Below are positions 17,269 to 24,953 of a DNA stretch of 64,000 nucleotides, piece by piece. Source of the stretch: Roseimaritima sediminicola (GTDB lineage: Bacteria > Planctomycetota > Planctomycetia > Pirellulales > Pirellulaceae); assembly GCF_009618275.1 (NCBI RefSeq), contig NZ_WIAD01000024.1:24364-88363 (forward strand), written 5' to 3'. How positions within the stretch are numbered: the stretch's first letter is position 1; each line of letters begins with the position of its first letter. Both the position numbers and the translations under genes were made by a program. Below the pieces are notes generated by a model. It made no database searches, was not told the origin of the DNA, and saw only the letters and a program-made list of their open reading frames with translations.

Positions 17269-17601
17269 TGACTCCGGCGGAATCTATGTAGGGCTCGGAG
17301 CGGTAGAAGGCAATGTTTTCTCCCCTCTCCCCCGCTGCGCCGCGAGCATCAGCGAGTGAAGCAGTGGTGGGAGAGGGGCCGGGGGTGAGGGGGCTCGAGT
17401 GCAACGGAATGCCTGTTTGCGTACGCCTTTCCGATTCCCGTACCGTATCGAGACACCGCACTGGTGGTGCCGCTCTGCTGTTCCCCCTCACCCCCAACCC
17501 CTCTCCCCCGAAGCCTGACTCGCTTAGGCTCGCCAGGCTTCGGGGGATAGGGGAGAAAACGATTCTTCTCATACATCGATTCCGCCGGAGTCAGGAGATT
17601 T
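17261..17601. mobile_element. 341-bp composite element with long terminal inverted repeats and paired hairpins
   Basis: Ends match as inverted repeats: 17269-17290 reads CTGACTCCGGCGGAATCTATGT and the reverse strand of 17572-17594 reads the same with one change. Inside are two hairpins, 17317-17393 (loop CGAGCATCAGCGAGTGAA) and 17483-17557 (stem AAGCCTGA/CAGGCTT around CTCGCTTAGGCTC), facing each other around a core of about 90 bases containing a CGTATCGAGACACCGCACTG segment. No gene is encoded. Same architecture as 9650-9965 and 48271-48556. The 538-base gap 17205-17742 holds nothing else. Confidence 0.75.
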
Positions 17602-17742
17602 GAGGATTGGGACGGGCGCGAAACCGGCGACCGCGTGCGGGACCTACTATAACCGGATCGCCCGCCGTGTTTGACTGGCGGCTACCATACACCCGTCACG
17701 AGACGAAGGCAGAACCAAGCGACCTACCGCAGCGAGGGTGTG

Positions 17743-18084
17743 ATGAGTGAAACCAGCGAAGACCGACAAGAGACCTACGAGCAGTTCTACGACTTGGTGA
17801 ACATGCAGCCCAAGGAGCTGGAGCAGTGGCTGGAGACCGACGAATCCCAATCGGTCGGTGACAGCGACGATGGTGGCGAGTCGACGGGCCACAAGTCCGG
17901 CCGGCAAATCGTCGACATCAAACGCACCAACAAGGACGAGCTGAGCGACGAGCAGTGGGCGCACATGCGAAAAGTCTGCGGCTACGTCAAACGTCACCTG
18001 GCCCAGCGTCCCGACGGCGATGTCTCGGAAACCAACTGGGCGTACAGCTTGAAGAATTGGGGGCACGATCCCCAAAAGGATTGA
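17743..18084 (+). CDS. DUF3140 family protein
   Basis: A 113-residue acidic, soluble protein starting at ATG 17743, chosen because the family opening (Y-E-Q-F-Y-D-L-V-N-M-x-P-K-E-L-E-x-W-L) follows at once, and because an upstream ATG at 17671 would add unrelated residues. Conserved points are E-S-T-G-H-K-S-G-R-x-I-V, H-M-R-K-V-C-G-Y-V-K-R-H-L-A-Q-R and the ending W-x-Y-S-L-x-N-W-G-H-D-P. The family occurs widely in bacteria and its function is unknown; it is often called a DNA-binding-like protein in annotations. The next gene, on the opposite strand, ends 7 bases later. Confidence 0.9.
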   Translation: MSETSEDRQETYEQFYDLVNMQPKELEQWLETDESQSVGDSDDGGESTGHKSGRQIVDIKRTNKDELSDEQWAHMRKVCGYVKRHLAQRPDGDVSETNWAYSLKNWGHDPQKD

Positions 18085-18091
18085 GCCACCG

Positions 18092-18394
18092 TCAACCGCC
18101 GCTCGGCGCATCGACGCTGTCGATTTTCTCTTGCATCGATTGTTCGCGGTCGGTGCGCGTGCCAACTTTGATGCTGGTGGTGATTCGCGGCGCGCCCAAC
18201 GCGTGGACGCGCTGGTGGCAACGTTTGACCGCGGCAAACACTTCGTCCCATTCGCCTTCGATATTCGTCCCGTAGGCGTGCAGTTGGTGCGACAAACCGG
18301 CCTCCTCGAGCACCTTCTGGCACTCGGCAACGTACTTGCTGACCGATACGCCGACGCCCATCGGCACGACACATAAATCGACAATGACTTTCAT
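18092..18394 (-). CDS. Thiamine-binding protein, MTH1187/YqgV (DUF77) family
   Basis: A 100-residue protein from ATG 18394 (MKVIVDLCVVPMGVGVSVS); the longer frame to 18442 only adds unrelated residues. The family hallmarks are D-x-x-V-x-P-M-G near the start, S-K-Y-V-A-E-C, the L-H-A-Y-G-T-N-I-E-G-E-W-D-E-V segment and I-x-T-S-I-K-V-G-T-R-T-D-R near the end. Members are small ferredoxin-like-fold proteins that bind thiamine or its precursor. The start lies 137 bases beyond a tRNA-Leu gene on the same strand, separated by an intrinsic terminator. It converges on the DUF3140 gene. No thiamine riboswitch is visible upstream. Confidence 0.9.
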   Translation of the reverse strand: MKVIVDLCVVPMGVGVSVSKYVAECQKVLEEAGLSHQLHAYGTNIEGEWDEVFAAVKRCHQRVHALGAPRITTSIKVGTRTDREQSMQEKIDSVDAPSGG

Positions 18395-18484
18395 CGCATG
18401 GATTTCCTTGCGTTTGCGGGTAGGAACAGGGCCCAGCAGCATGCCTCAAAGCGTATTCTCACGCCACAAAAATTCTCACGCCAC

Positions 18485-18523
18485 AAAAAAACGGAGGCTT
18501 CGCGATCTGCGAAGCCTCCGTTT
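18485..18523 (-). terminator. Intrinsic terminator after tRNA-Leu
   Basis: A perfect 15-bp hairpin: arms 18489-18503 and 18509-18523 (core CGGAGGCTTCGC) around GATCT. On the minus strand it is followed by a run of seven T. It sits 8 bases past the 3' end of the tRNA-Leu gene and ends its transcript before the thiamine-binding gene. Confidence 0.93.
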
Positions 18524-18531
18524 GCGTCGAG

Positions 18532-18616
<85 letters not shown>

Positions 18617-18699
18617 GTGAACGGACGGTGAGAATCGCCCATTTTTCCGCTCACGTCAACGCCCCTTTTCGGACGCTCTTTGAAGACGCTCGGCGGAGA

Positions 18700-18839
18700 G
18701 CGCGAGCCCAATGCCACTTCCTTTGTAGCGGAACGGCGCGAGCCGTCCGGTTTTGCGGTGCGAACCTTCACACACCGGGCGGCTTGCGCCGCTCCGCTAA
18801 CGCTTCAATCGCAAGCGATGGTGAAAGTAGATGGCATTG
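18700..18839. repeat. 140-bp dispersed repeat, copy 2
   Basis: Same length and orientation as 12305-12444, with no difference that I can see. It occupies most of the 263-base gap between tRNA-Leu and the secreted-protein gene. After it, at about 18848-18867, comes CAGGCTGGAAGCCTATGCC, one unit of the repeat found at 43465-43521 and 50617-50720. Different repeat families therefore stack in one gap. Confidence 0.9.
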
Positions 18840-18879
18840 AGCGCGAGCCGCCAGGCTGGAAGCCTATGCCGCGCATCGC

Positions 18880-19323
18880 CTAGCGTACCGCGACTCGCTC
18901 CGGTTCGGCGAAGGGGTTCTGCTGGACTTCTCCGATCGCAAAATCCGCGTTGTCCAGCGGGCTGGTCGGCATCTCGGCTTCTTCGCCCAGGACCGTCGAG
19001 GAGTGGCAGTAGGGATTGGCCAGTGGCTTGGGATCGAAATCCGCCGCCTGCCGGCCTCGATAGGCGCTGGCGGGCTGGACCATCGGCGGGGCCGCAAAGG
19101 GGCTCATCCCGTAGGGCCGGGCGTGCCGAGTGCTGTAGTACACCGGTGGATGGACCGAAAAGTACGGAGGCGTGCGGACCGAGGTGCTCGGCGGGAAGCT
19201 GTACGGGTTATAAAACCCCAGATACCCAGGCCCGTAGGCGGCCGGGCTCTGCGCCTCGGCGGTGGCTCCGGTCAGAAAGCTAGCCGCCAGGGCCAGACAT
19301 ACGGAAAAGCAAAGCGACTTCAT
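18880..19323 (-). CDS. Pro/Tyr-rich secreted protein of unknown function
   Basis: A 147-residue protein from ATG 19323, which places a clear signal peptide first (CFSVCLALAASFLTGATAEA). The mature part is low in charge and rich in Pro, Tyr, Ala and Ser, with aromatic clusters such as GPGYLGFYNPYSFPPS and FSVHPPVYYSTRHARPYG, and ends in an acidic segment with N-P-F-A-E-P-E-R. The composition suggests a disordered surface or cell-wall protein. I do not recognise a family. It stands alone between a repeat and a divergent glycosyltransferase gene 126 bases away. Confidence 0.72.
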   Translation of the reverse strand: MKSLCFSVCLALAASFLTGATAEAQSPAAYGPGYLGFYNPYSFPPSTSVRTPPYFSVHPPVYYSTRHARPYGMSPFAAPPMVQPASAYRGRQAADFDPKPLANPYCHSSTVLGEEAEMPTSPLDNADFAIGEVQQNPFAEPERVAVR

Positions 19324-19449
19324 GGTGTGGCTCTCGGTGGAAGGTGAAACGGCCGAATACAATGGCACGGAACGCAGGAAGCTCGGTGAATCTGACAAAC
19401 TGAGTGAAGTCAAAAAATCGCGTCACATTTTCACCCTAGTCGCCCCACC

Positions 19450-20634
19450 ATGCCCGATCAATCGTTGCCGCCGAACAATTCGGCTCCGCGGTCGCGGGGT
19501 GGTAACGATTATAACGCCGCGCTGCGAATTCAGTGCGTGATCCATTCCCTGGCCGGCGGGGGGGCCGAACGGGTCCTGGCCAGCTTGGCCAGCCGACTTG
19601 CCAGCCGCGGGCACGACGTCCAATTGGTCACCCTGGGCGACGCGCGAGACGACCGCTATGCGGTGGCCCAGAACGTCCAGCGAATCGAGCTGGACGTGAT
19701 GCAGGACAGCCGCGGCGTGTTGGCCGCGCTGCGAAACAACCTGCGGCGCTTGCGAGCGGTCCGCCGAACGGTCCGCCGGTATCGCCCCGACGTCGTACTC
19801 AGTTTCTGCGATGCGACCAACGTCCTGGTCCTGTTGGCCACGGCCGGGATGGCCGTTCCGGTCGTGGTTTCCGAACGCAGCGATCCGGCAAAGCACCCGA
19901 TGGGCCGCTGCTGGGCGCGGTTACGGCCCTGGGCCTATCGGCGTGCTGCACGGCTGGTCGCGCTGAGCGATGCCGCCGCCGTGACGCTGGCCCCCTGGAA
20001 CCGCCGCCCCGTGGCCGTCATCCCCTCGGCCGTCGACCCGCCCCCGCACCCTGCGTCCGCAAACTCCGCACCTGCGGACCCGGCCGCGGCGCCGATCATG
20101 CTGGGCGTGGGCCGCTTGTCACACGAAAAAGGCTTTGACCGTTTGATTGCCGCGTTCGCGTCGGTCGCGGCGGAGCATCCGGGGTGGCGGCTAGAGATCG
20201 CCGGTGACGGTCCCCTGCGGGCGGCTCTCCAACAGCAGATTACGGCCAGCGGTTTGGCCGATCGCATCGAACTTGTGGGGTGGCGGCAGGACGTGGCATC
20301 CTTGTACGCCCGGGCCGACCTGTTCGTACTGCCCAGTCGCTACGAGGGGTTTCCCGCGGCACTGCTCGAAGCGATGGCGTGGGGAGTCGCCTCGGTCGCC
20401 GTGGATTGCGACAGCGGTCCACGGCAGATCGTTCGCGATGGCGTCGACGGGGTGTTGTGTTCCGCCGAACAGCTCGAGGAGCGGCTGCGGCAGATGATGG
20501 GCGATCGGTCGCTTCGTTTGCGGCTGGCCAGCCGGGCCGTCGAGGTGGTCGACCGCTTTGGTTGGCCGGCAATGGTTCGCCGGTACGAGCGAGTCCTGCG
20601 GGAGGCGGCTACAGATCGAAGCCGGCCGTCGTGA
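19450..20634 (+). CDS. GT4-family glycosyltransferase (GT-B fold)
   Basis: A 394-residue protein. The N-terminal domain begins with I-H-S-L-A-G-G-G-A-E-R-V-L, the acceptor-side Gly-rich loop of GT4 enzymes. The C-terminal domain has G-V-G-R-L-S-x-E-K-G-F-D-R-L-I, the Lys/Arg donor-phosphate region, and the E-x7-E motif E-G-F-P-A-A-L-L-E-A near residue 300, followed by S-G-P-R-Q-I-V-R-D-G-x-x-G. It transfers a sugar from a nucleotide-sugar, most likely to a lipid-linked or surface glycan, at the inner face of the membrane. The N-terminal 25 residues are probably not conserved; the true start could be later. Its 3' end overlaps the convergent COX3-like gene by 26 bases. Confidence 0.9.
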   Translation: MPDQSLPPNNSAPRSRGGNDYNAALRIQCVIHSLAGGGAERVLASLASRLASRGHDVQLVTLGDARDDRYAVAQNVQRIELDVMQDSRGVLAALRNNLRRLRAVRRTVRRYRPDVVLSFCDATNVLVLLATAGMAVPVVVSERSDPAKHPMGRCWARLRPWAYRRAARLVALSDAAAVTLAPWNRRPVAVIPSAVDPPPHPASANSAPADPAAAPIMLGVGRLSHEKGFDRLIAAFASVAAEHPGWRLEIAGDGPLRAALQQQITASGLADRIELVGWRQDVASLYARADLFVLPSRYEGFPAALLEAMAWGVASVAVDCDSGPRQIVRDGVDGVLCSAEQLEERLRQMMGDRSLRLRLASRAVEVVDRFGWPAMVRRYERVLREAATDRSRPS

Positions 20635-21202
20635 TCCAGAACGCGCCCAGCATCAACAACCAGACGACATCCAGAAAGTGCCAATAGGCCGCGGCAAAGT
20701 CGACCGCGCCGTGGCGTTCGTGATCGTAGCGACCGATCAGACAGCGTGCGCCCACCACGCCCAAAGCGATGATTCCACCCACCACGTGCAACGCGTGCAG
20801 GACGGCCAGGACCACGACCATGGCTCCGACGCCCTGCGAAAAACTGCTCCGCATCTCGTCGGATTCCAGCAGTTGCCACATGGCATAGCCCTGGGCGACC
20901 AGGAACCCAAAGGCCAACAAGGTCGCCCCGCCAATCGCCAGCGAACTGCCCATGCGTCGATCCTTGCGGACCAGGACCGTGGCCCTGTGCACCAGGCCGC
21001 TGATGCCCAGCAGGCCGAGCGTACTGAACAGAAAAATCGTCGGCAGGGTGGTTCCCGGCCCCACAACATCCCGGCGCCAGTAGGCGTACAGGAAATACAG
21101 GATGATGCTGGAAACAAAGAACACGAACAGCGAAACCAGAAACAGGGCGGCTCCCTGCCACTGACGACGGTCCAGCGGTTGCGATTCGAGGCGTTGAGGC
21201 AT
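20609..21202 (-). CDS. Cytochrome c oxidase subunit III-like membrane protein
   Basis: A 197-residue protein from ATG 21202. Five hydrophobic helices are visible. The pattern V-L-H-A-L-H-V-V-G-G-I and the ending Y-W-H-F-L-D-V-V-W-L are hallmarks of heme-copper oxidase subunit III. It is shorter than the seven-helix mitochondrial form and fits the five-helix bacterial type (CoxC/CyoC). No subunit I or II is in the window, so it works with components encoded elsewhere or is an orphan paralogue. It would sit in the inner membrane. A longer start at 21298 is possible but adds non-hydrophobic unrelated sequence. Confidence 0.88.
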   Translation of the reverse strand: MPQRLESQPLDRRQWQGAALFLVSLFVFFVSSIILYFLYAYWRRDVVGPGTTLPTIFLFSTLGLLGISGLVHRATVLVRKDRRMGSSLAIGGATLLAFGFLVAQGYAMWQLLESDEMRSSFSQGVGAMVVVLAVLHALHVVGGIIALGVVGARCLIGRYDHERHGAVDFAAAYWHFLDVVWLLMLGAFWITTAGFDL

Positions 21203-21311
21203 GGCCGCATTTTCCAAAACTTTCCTCGCCAGGCCCAGGGGGTGGCAAGGGGTGCGACATGTGGCATTATAGCACACGGCGGTTCCAGTTCTTTTCAACC
21301 CTGAAGGTTAC

Positions 21312-22244
21312 GTGACGACGCTACGCCCATTTCAAAACGCGGACGTCCCGCAGTTGTGGCAGACTTGGAAGGCTCATTTCGAAGCTGCCGGGATGGCTGT
21401 CGAACTGACCTTGGCGGCGTTTGAGCAAGCCATCGTCGACCGCTTGTTCTTTGACCCACGCCGCTTGCTGGTGGCGTCGAAGGAAGCACGTTTGGTGGGG
21501 TTTGCGCACTGGATGGTGTTGCCGGAGCAGACCGAACGAGCGGTGATTGCGGCGGTTTGTGTGCGGCCCGGTGAGGACGCGGCGGCGGTCGGCGAGCAAT
21601 TGATTGCCGCCTGTGAAGCGGCCGCTTCGGCCGCCGGATGTTCGGTCATCCTGGGCGGCAACGACCCGCGCTTCCTGACCGGCTATGCGGGCTTGTCGCC
21701 GCTGGGCCCTGGCGAGGGCATCGCCGATGCCGATCGGGTGGCCACCGCCTGGTTCATGCAGCACGCCTATTCGCCGGCCCACCGGATCGGACGCTACAGC
21801 CTTGCGCTGGCTCAGTTCCGTCCGCCGCTGGATCGCAGCCAAATGCAACTGCGACGCACCGCGGCGGTCAGCCACGAGACGATGTTGCCGACCGACCCCC
21901 GCACCGCCGCCGCACTGGCTCACGCCGACCTCGAGCGATTTACTGCGCAGAGCCGTGGTGGCCAGCGACTGGCATGGGCGACGTTCCACCTCAGTACGCC
22001 GGAAGCCCAGGTGTTTCCGACCAGCCAGGCGATCCTGGCCGATTGGGGATGCGACGTCGAGGACGACCCGCAGGCGGCGGCCACGCGGTTTACCATCGGC
22101 GGTGCCCTGCAGCAGCTGCAGCAGTTGGGCGTCCGCCGCGTCGAAGCGGTGGCCTCCGACGGTCAGCCCGATCGAGCGGTGATGCTGCGGTCGCTGAGGT
22201 TCAACCTGGATGGTGAAGGCACGGTTTTTTCCAAGCGGTTGTAG
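21312..22244 (+). CDS. GNAT-type N-acetyltransferase (two-domain)
   Basis: A 310-residue protein from GTG 21312, with AAGG six bases upstream as ribosome binding site. The N-terminal half starts T-T-L-R-P-F-Q-N-A-D-V-P and contains a strand V-G-F-A-H-W and A-A-V-C-V-R-P-G-E-D-A-A-A-V-G-E-Q-L, the acetyl-CoA-binding region of GNAT proteins (a relaxed R/Q-x-x-G-x-G/A). The second half (about 170-310) repeats GNAT-like strands, with T-F-H-L-S-T-P-E-A and a C-terminal segment that may be a degenerate second domain. The substrate is not evident. It is divergent from the COX3-like gene and precedes PIG-L by 71 bases. Confidence 0.8.
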   Translation: MTTLRPFQNADVPQLWQTWKAHFEAAGMAVELTLAAFEQAIVDRLFFDPRRLLVASKEARLVGFAHWMVLPEQTERAVIAAVCVRPGEDAAAVGEQLIAACEAAASAAGCSVILGGNDPRFLTGYAGLSPLGPGEGIADADRVATAWFMQHAYSPAHRIGRYSLALAQFRPPLDRSQMQLRRTAAVSHETMLPTDPRTAAALAHADLERFTAQSRGGQRLAWATFHLSTPEAQVFPTSQAILADWGCDVEDDPQAAATRFTIGGALQQLQQLGVRRVEAVASDGQPDRAVMLRSLRFNLDGEGTVFSKRL

Positions 22245-22315
22245 GCGACGCCGAGTTGTTTCACAATCCTCGCTGCTTTCCTTTCATTTCTTGTTGACCT
22301 GGAGTTGCTCCGCCA

Positions 22316-23095
22316 ATGCCCTCAGTACTCGCTATCGCCGCTCACCCTGATGATATTGAATTCGGTATGTGTGGGACGATGCTGCAGCTGAAGCAGCGCG
22401 GCTGGGACCTCCACTACATGAACGTCGCCGACGGCAGCCGGGGATCCACCAAGCTGTCGCCGAAAGAGTGTGCTGCGAAGCGATTGGAAGAAGGTCGCGA
22501 AGCGGCCTCGCGGATGGGGGCCACCTTCTACCCGCCGGTCGGACGCGATATGGAAATGGCCTACACGACCGAATTGTTCCAGAAAGTCGCCGCCGTGGTC
22601 CGCCAAAGCCGCGCATCGATCGTGTTGACGCATTCGCCCCAGGACTACATGGAAGACCACGAATTCGTGTGCCGCCTGGCCGTTTCCGCCGCATTCGCCC
22701 ACGGCATGCCGAACTTTGAAACCATCCCACCGGTCGAGCCCTATTACGAGCCGGTGACGGTGTACCACGCCCAGCCAGTGGGCAATCGCCTGCCGCTGGG
22801 CCAGCGTGTCCGCCCGCACTTCTGGGTCGACATCGAAGCGGTCATGGACGGCAAACGCGAAGCCTTGGAAGCGCATGAGAGCCAACGCGAATGGCTCGAT
22901 GCCAGTCAGGGAATGGATTCCTACATCCAGACCATGATCGACATGTCCGCCGACTGTGGACAGATGTCCGGCAAGTTCCAGATGGCCGAAGGCTGGCGGC
23001 GTCGCGAGCACTGGGGATTCTGTAACGCCGACGACGATCCGCTTCGCGAAGCCCTCTCCGACATCCTGGTCGAGGATACGCCCCGCGATCCCTAA
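22316..23095 (+). CDS. PIG-L family deacetylase (LmbE-like)
   Basis: A 259-residue protein. The zinc motif A-H-P-D-D is at residues 8-12 (AIAAHPDDIEFGMCG), with H-S-P-Q-D-Y-M-E-D-H-E near residue 104-114 providing the later zinc-ligand His. It matches LmbE/PIG-L N-acetylglucosaminyl deacetylases, including the bacillithiol BshB type. It removes an N-acetyl group from a GlcNAc-type conjugate in the cytoplasm. A GGAG ribosome binding site precedes ATG 22316. It follows the acetyltransferase on the same strand, so the two may be co-transcribed, but a shared pathway is only inference. Confidence 0.93.
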   Translation: MPSVLAIAAHPDDIEFGMCGTMLQLKQRGWDLHYMNVADGSRGSTKLSPKECAAKRLEEGREAASRMGATFYPPVGRDMEMAYTTELFQKVAAVVRQSRASIVLTHSPQDYMEDHEFVCRLAVSAAFAHGMPNFETIPPVEPYYEPVTVYHAQPVGNRLPLGQRVRPHFWVDIEAVMDGKREALEAHESQREWLDASQGMDSYIQTMIDMSADCGQMSGKFQMAEGWRRREHWGFCNADDDPLREALSDILVEDTPRDP

Positions 23096-23130
23096 AAGAG
23101 GCAGGGCGCTCGGAGGCGTGGCGCGCTCGT

Positions 23131-23182
23131 CTCGGCTGGGGACAGCCGAGCTACTATTGCGCCTCGGCTGGGGACAGCCGAG
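23131..23182. repeat. Two copies of a palindrome CTCGGCTGGGGACAGCCGAG
   Basis: Each 20-base palindrome has 8-bp arms CTCGGCTG/CAGCCGAG around GGGA. Copies are at 23131-23150 and 23163-23182 in the gap between PIG-L and the DUF3500 gene. The same palindrome, with a slightly different loop, is found at 29756-29811, 50731-50800 and 53952-54071, making it the most widespread short repeat of the window. Confidence 0.92.
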
Positions 23183-23313
23183 CTGCTATGGTTGGCTGCT
23201 ATGGTTGGCTGCTATTGCTGGCGGCGGGTTTTTGCGTTGGCTGCTGCGGGACGTTATGCTCAGGCTGCGCTGTCCGTGCATTCCCACCTCTCCTTCCCCG
23301 CCTAGAAGAACCC

Positions 23314-24363
23314 ATGATGAAACGATCCGCTTTGCTGACCGGTTGTTCGGCTGTCCTGATCGCGTGTTTTGCACTGGCGCTGAAACCCGCTGACCGGCCG
23401 GCCGAGAACATGCGCTCCTTTGCCATCGCTTGGCTGGAAACCCTATCGGATCAGCAAGTCGAACAAGCTCGGCTGCCCTACGATTCGCCGAAACGCGTCC
23501 AGTGGCATTTCATTCCCAAACCGCAGCGCAAAGGTCTGCCGCTGCGGGACATGAACGATGCCGAGCGCACCGCCGCGTTGCGCTTGGTGCGCGCGGCCCT
23601 CAGTGAGGTCGGTTACCACAAGACCAGCCAGATCATGTCGCTGGAAGCCGTCTTGCGGGAATTGGAAGGCCCGGGCAGCGAAGCTCGTCGTGATCCCCTG
23701 AAGTACTACGTGACCATCTTCGGCGATCCCGCCAACGACGATGCTCTGGCGCCCTGGGGGTTGAGCTTCGAGGGGCATCACCTGTCGCTGAACTTCGTCT
23801 GCCAGGGGGACGAGGTGGTCGACAGCACGCCCCAGTTCTTTGCCGCCAATCCCGCGGAACTGAAGACCGAAGTCGAAGGGCCGCTGAAAGTCGGCACGCG
23901 TGTGCTGGGCAAAGAGGAAGCACTGGCCTTCGAGCTGTTGCATTCGATGTCCGATTCGCAACAGCCCCAGGTGCGGATTGCCGAAGAAGCTCCCGCCGAA
24001 ATCCGCTTCGCCGGAGAAGCTCAGCCTGAGGTGACCGAGCCCGAAGGGATCGCCTGGAGCGAGCTGAATGCCGGCCAACAGGAACGGCTGAAGCAGTTGA
24101 TCGAGGTCTACAACGGTGCGATGCCCGAAGAGGTCGCCGCCGCCCGCCGCGAGTTGATCGAACAACAGGGATGGGACAAAATTCACTTCGCTTGGGCCGG
24201 AGCGTCCAAGCCCGGTGTGGGGCATTACTATCGCATCCAGGGCCCCACATTCCTGATTGAATTCGTCAACACCCAGCCCGATGCGGCCGGCAATCCGGCC
24301 AATCATATCCACTGTGTGTGGCGCGACCTGACGGGCGATTTTCATCTGCCCATCGAGGACTGA
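23314..24363 (+). CDS. DUF3500 family exported protein
   Basis: A 349-residue protein from ATG 23314, chosen because it puts a signal-peptide-like sequence first (SALLTGCSAVLIACFALAL); a Cys near the cleavage site makes a lipoprotein possible. The body begins with F-A-I-A-W-L-E-T-L-S-D-Q-Q and contains H-F-I-P-K-P-Q-R-K-G-L-P-L-R-D-M, P-W-G-L-S-F-E-G-H-H-L-S-L-N-F and the end W-A-G-x-x-x-P-G-x-G-H-Y-Y-R-I-Q-G-P-T-F-L-I-E-F, as in DUF3500 proteins. Function unknown; the His-rich core suggests a metal-binding or enzymatic role in the periplasm. Stand-alone. Confidence 0.9.
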   Translation: MMKRSALLTGCSAVLIACFALALKPADRPAENMRSFAIAWLETLSDQQVEQARLPYDSPKRVQWHFIPKPQRKGLPLRDMNDAERTAALRLVRAALSEVGYHKTSQIMSLEAVLRELEGPGSEARRDPLKYYVTIFGDPANDDALAPWGLSFEGHHLSLNFVCQGDEVVDSTPQFFAANPAELKTEVEGPLKVGTRVLGKEEALAFELLHSMSDSQQPQVRIAEEAPAEIRFAGEAQPEVTEPEGIAWSELNAGQQERLKQLIEVYNGAMPEEVAAARRELIEQQGWDKIHFAWAGASKPGVGHYYRIQGPTFLIEFVNTQPDAAGNPANHIHCVWRDLTGDFHLPIED

Positions 24364-24473
24364 ACTTGCGGCCGAGGCGGGAGGTTTGCTAGGCCCTGTG
24401 GCAGGATGGATTACTGCTACCTATTGGGGGTCTGTGCAGACGCATGCACAAACCCCGGCAACGTGAGGGTCGT

Positions 24474-24947
24474 ATGGAACTGCATATCGACGGACCGAAT
24501 GCACCGCGGCGACGCGGCGGACGGATCCTGGTGGTCGACGCCAACCCGCTGTCGCTGATCGCCCTGGCCGGGGTCCTGGATGCCGAGGGCTTTGAATGTA
24601 TCTGTGCGCGGAGCCACCCGGCGGCCCTGAAAGCGATCGAAAGTCAGAGCCAGGATCTGGTGGTCTGCGACGTGGGCGACGATCCCGAGGCCGCCCTGAA
24701 ATTGATCGACGACATCCATGGTCAAGCCGCCGGCAAAGACCTGCCTTCGGTGCTGATCGCCGAAGCCCGCTGGGCGGGGCTGGAACAGAAGGCCCAGGGA
24801 CGAACCGCGGTCCACTGCCTGTTCAAACCCATCGACCCGGCGTCGCTGCGAGCCGTGGTCGAACAGGCCTTGTGGATGCCGCATCTGATCGGCACCCATC
24901 GCCGTCGCGGCAGCCGACCGTCGCACAACGGCTGGCTGACGCTGTAG
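24474..24947 (+). CDS. Stand-alone response-regulator receiver-like protein
   Basis: A 157-residue protein from ATG 24474, supported by GAGGG five bases upstream; ATG 24444 would add ten residues. The receiver fold is visible: V-V-D-A-N at the first strand (one of the two acidic residues replaced by Ala-Asn), V-C-D-V-G-D-D as the phosphorylation strand with Asp, and F-K-P-I-D as the conserved Lys-Pro. There is no output domain; the C-terminal 20 residues are basic (R-R-R-G-S-R-P). It may be a single-domain signalling protein or a degenerate receiver. No kinase is nearby. Confidence 0.8.
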   Translation: MELHIDGPNAPRRRGGRILVVDANPLSLIALAGVLDAEGFECICARSHPAALKAIESQSQDLVVCDVGDDPEAALKLIDDIHGQAAGKDLPSVLIAEARWAGLEQKAQGRTAVHCLFKPIDPASLRAVVEQALWMPHLIGTHRRRGSRPSHNGWLTL

Positions 24948-24953
24948 GCCGGT

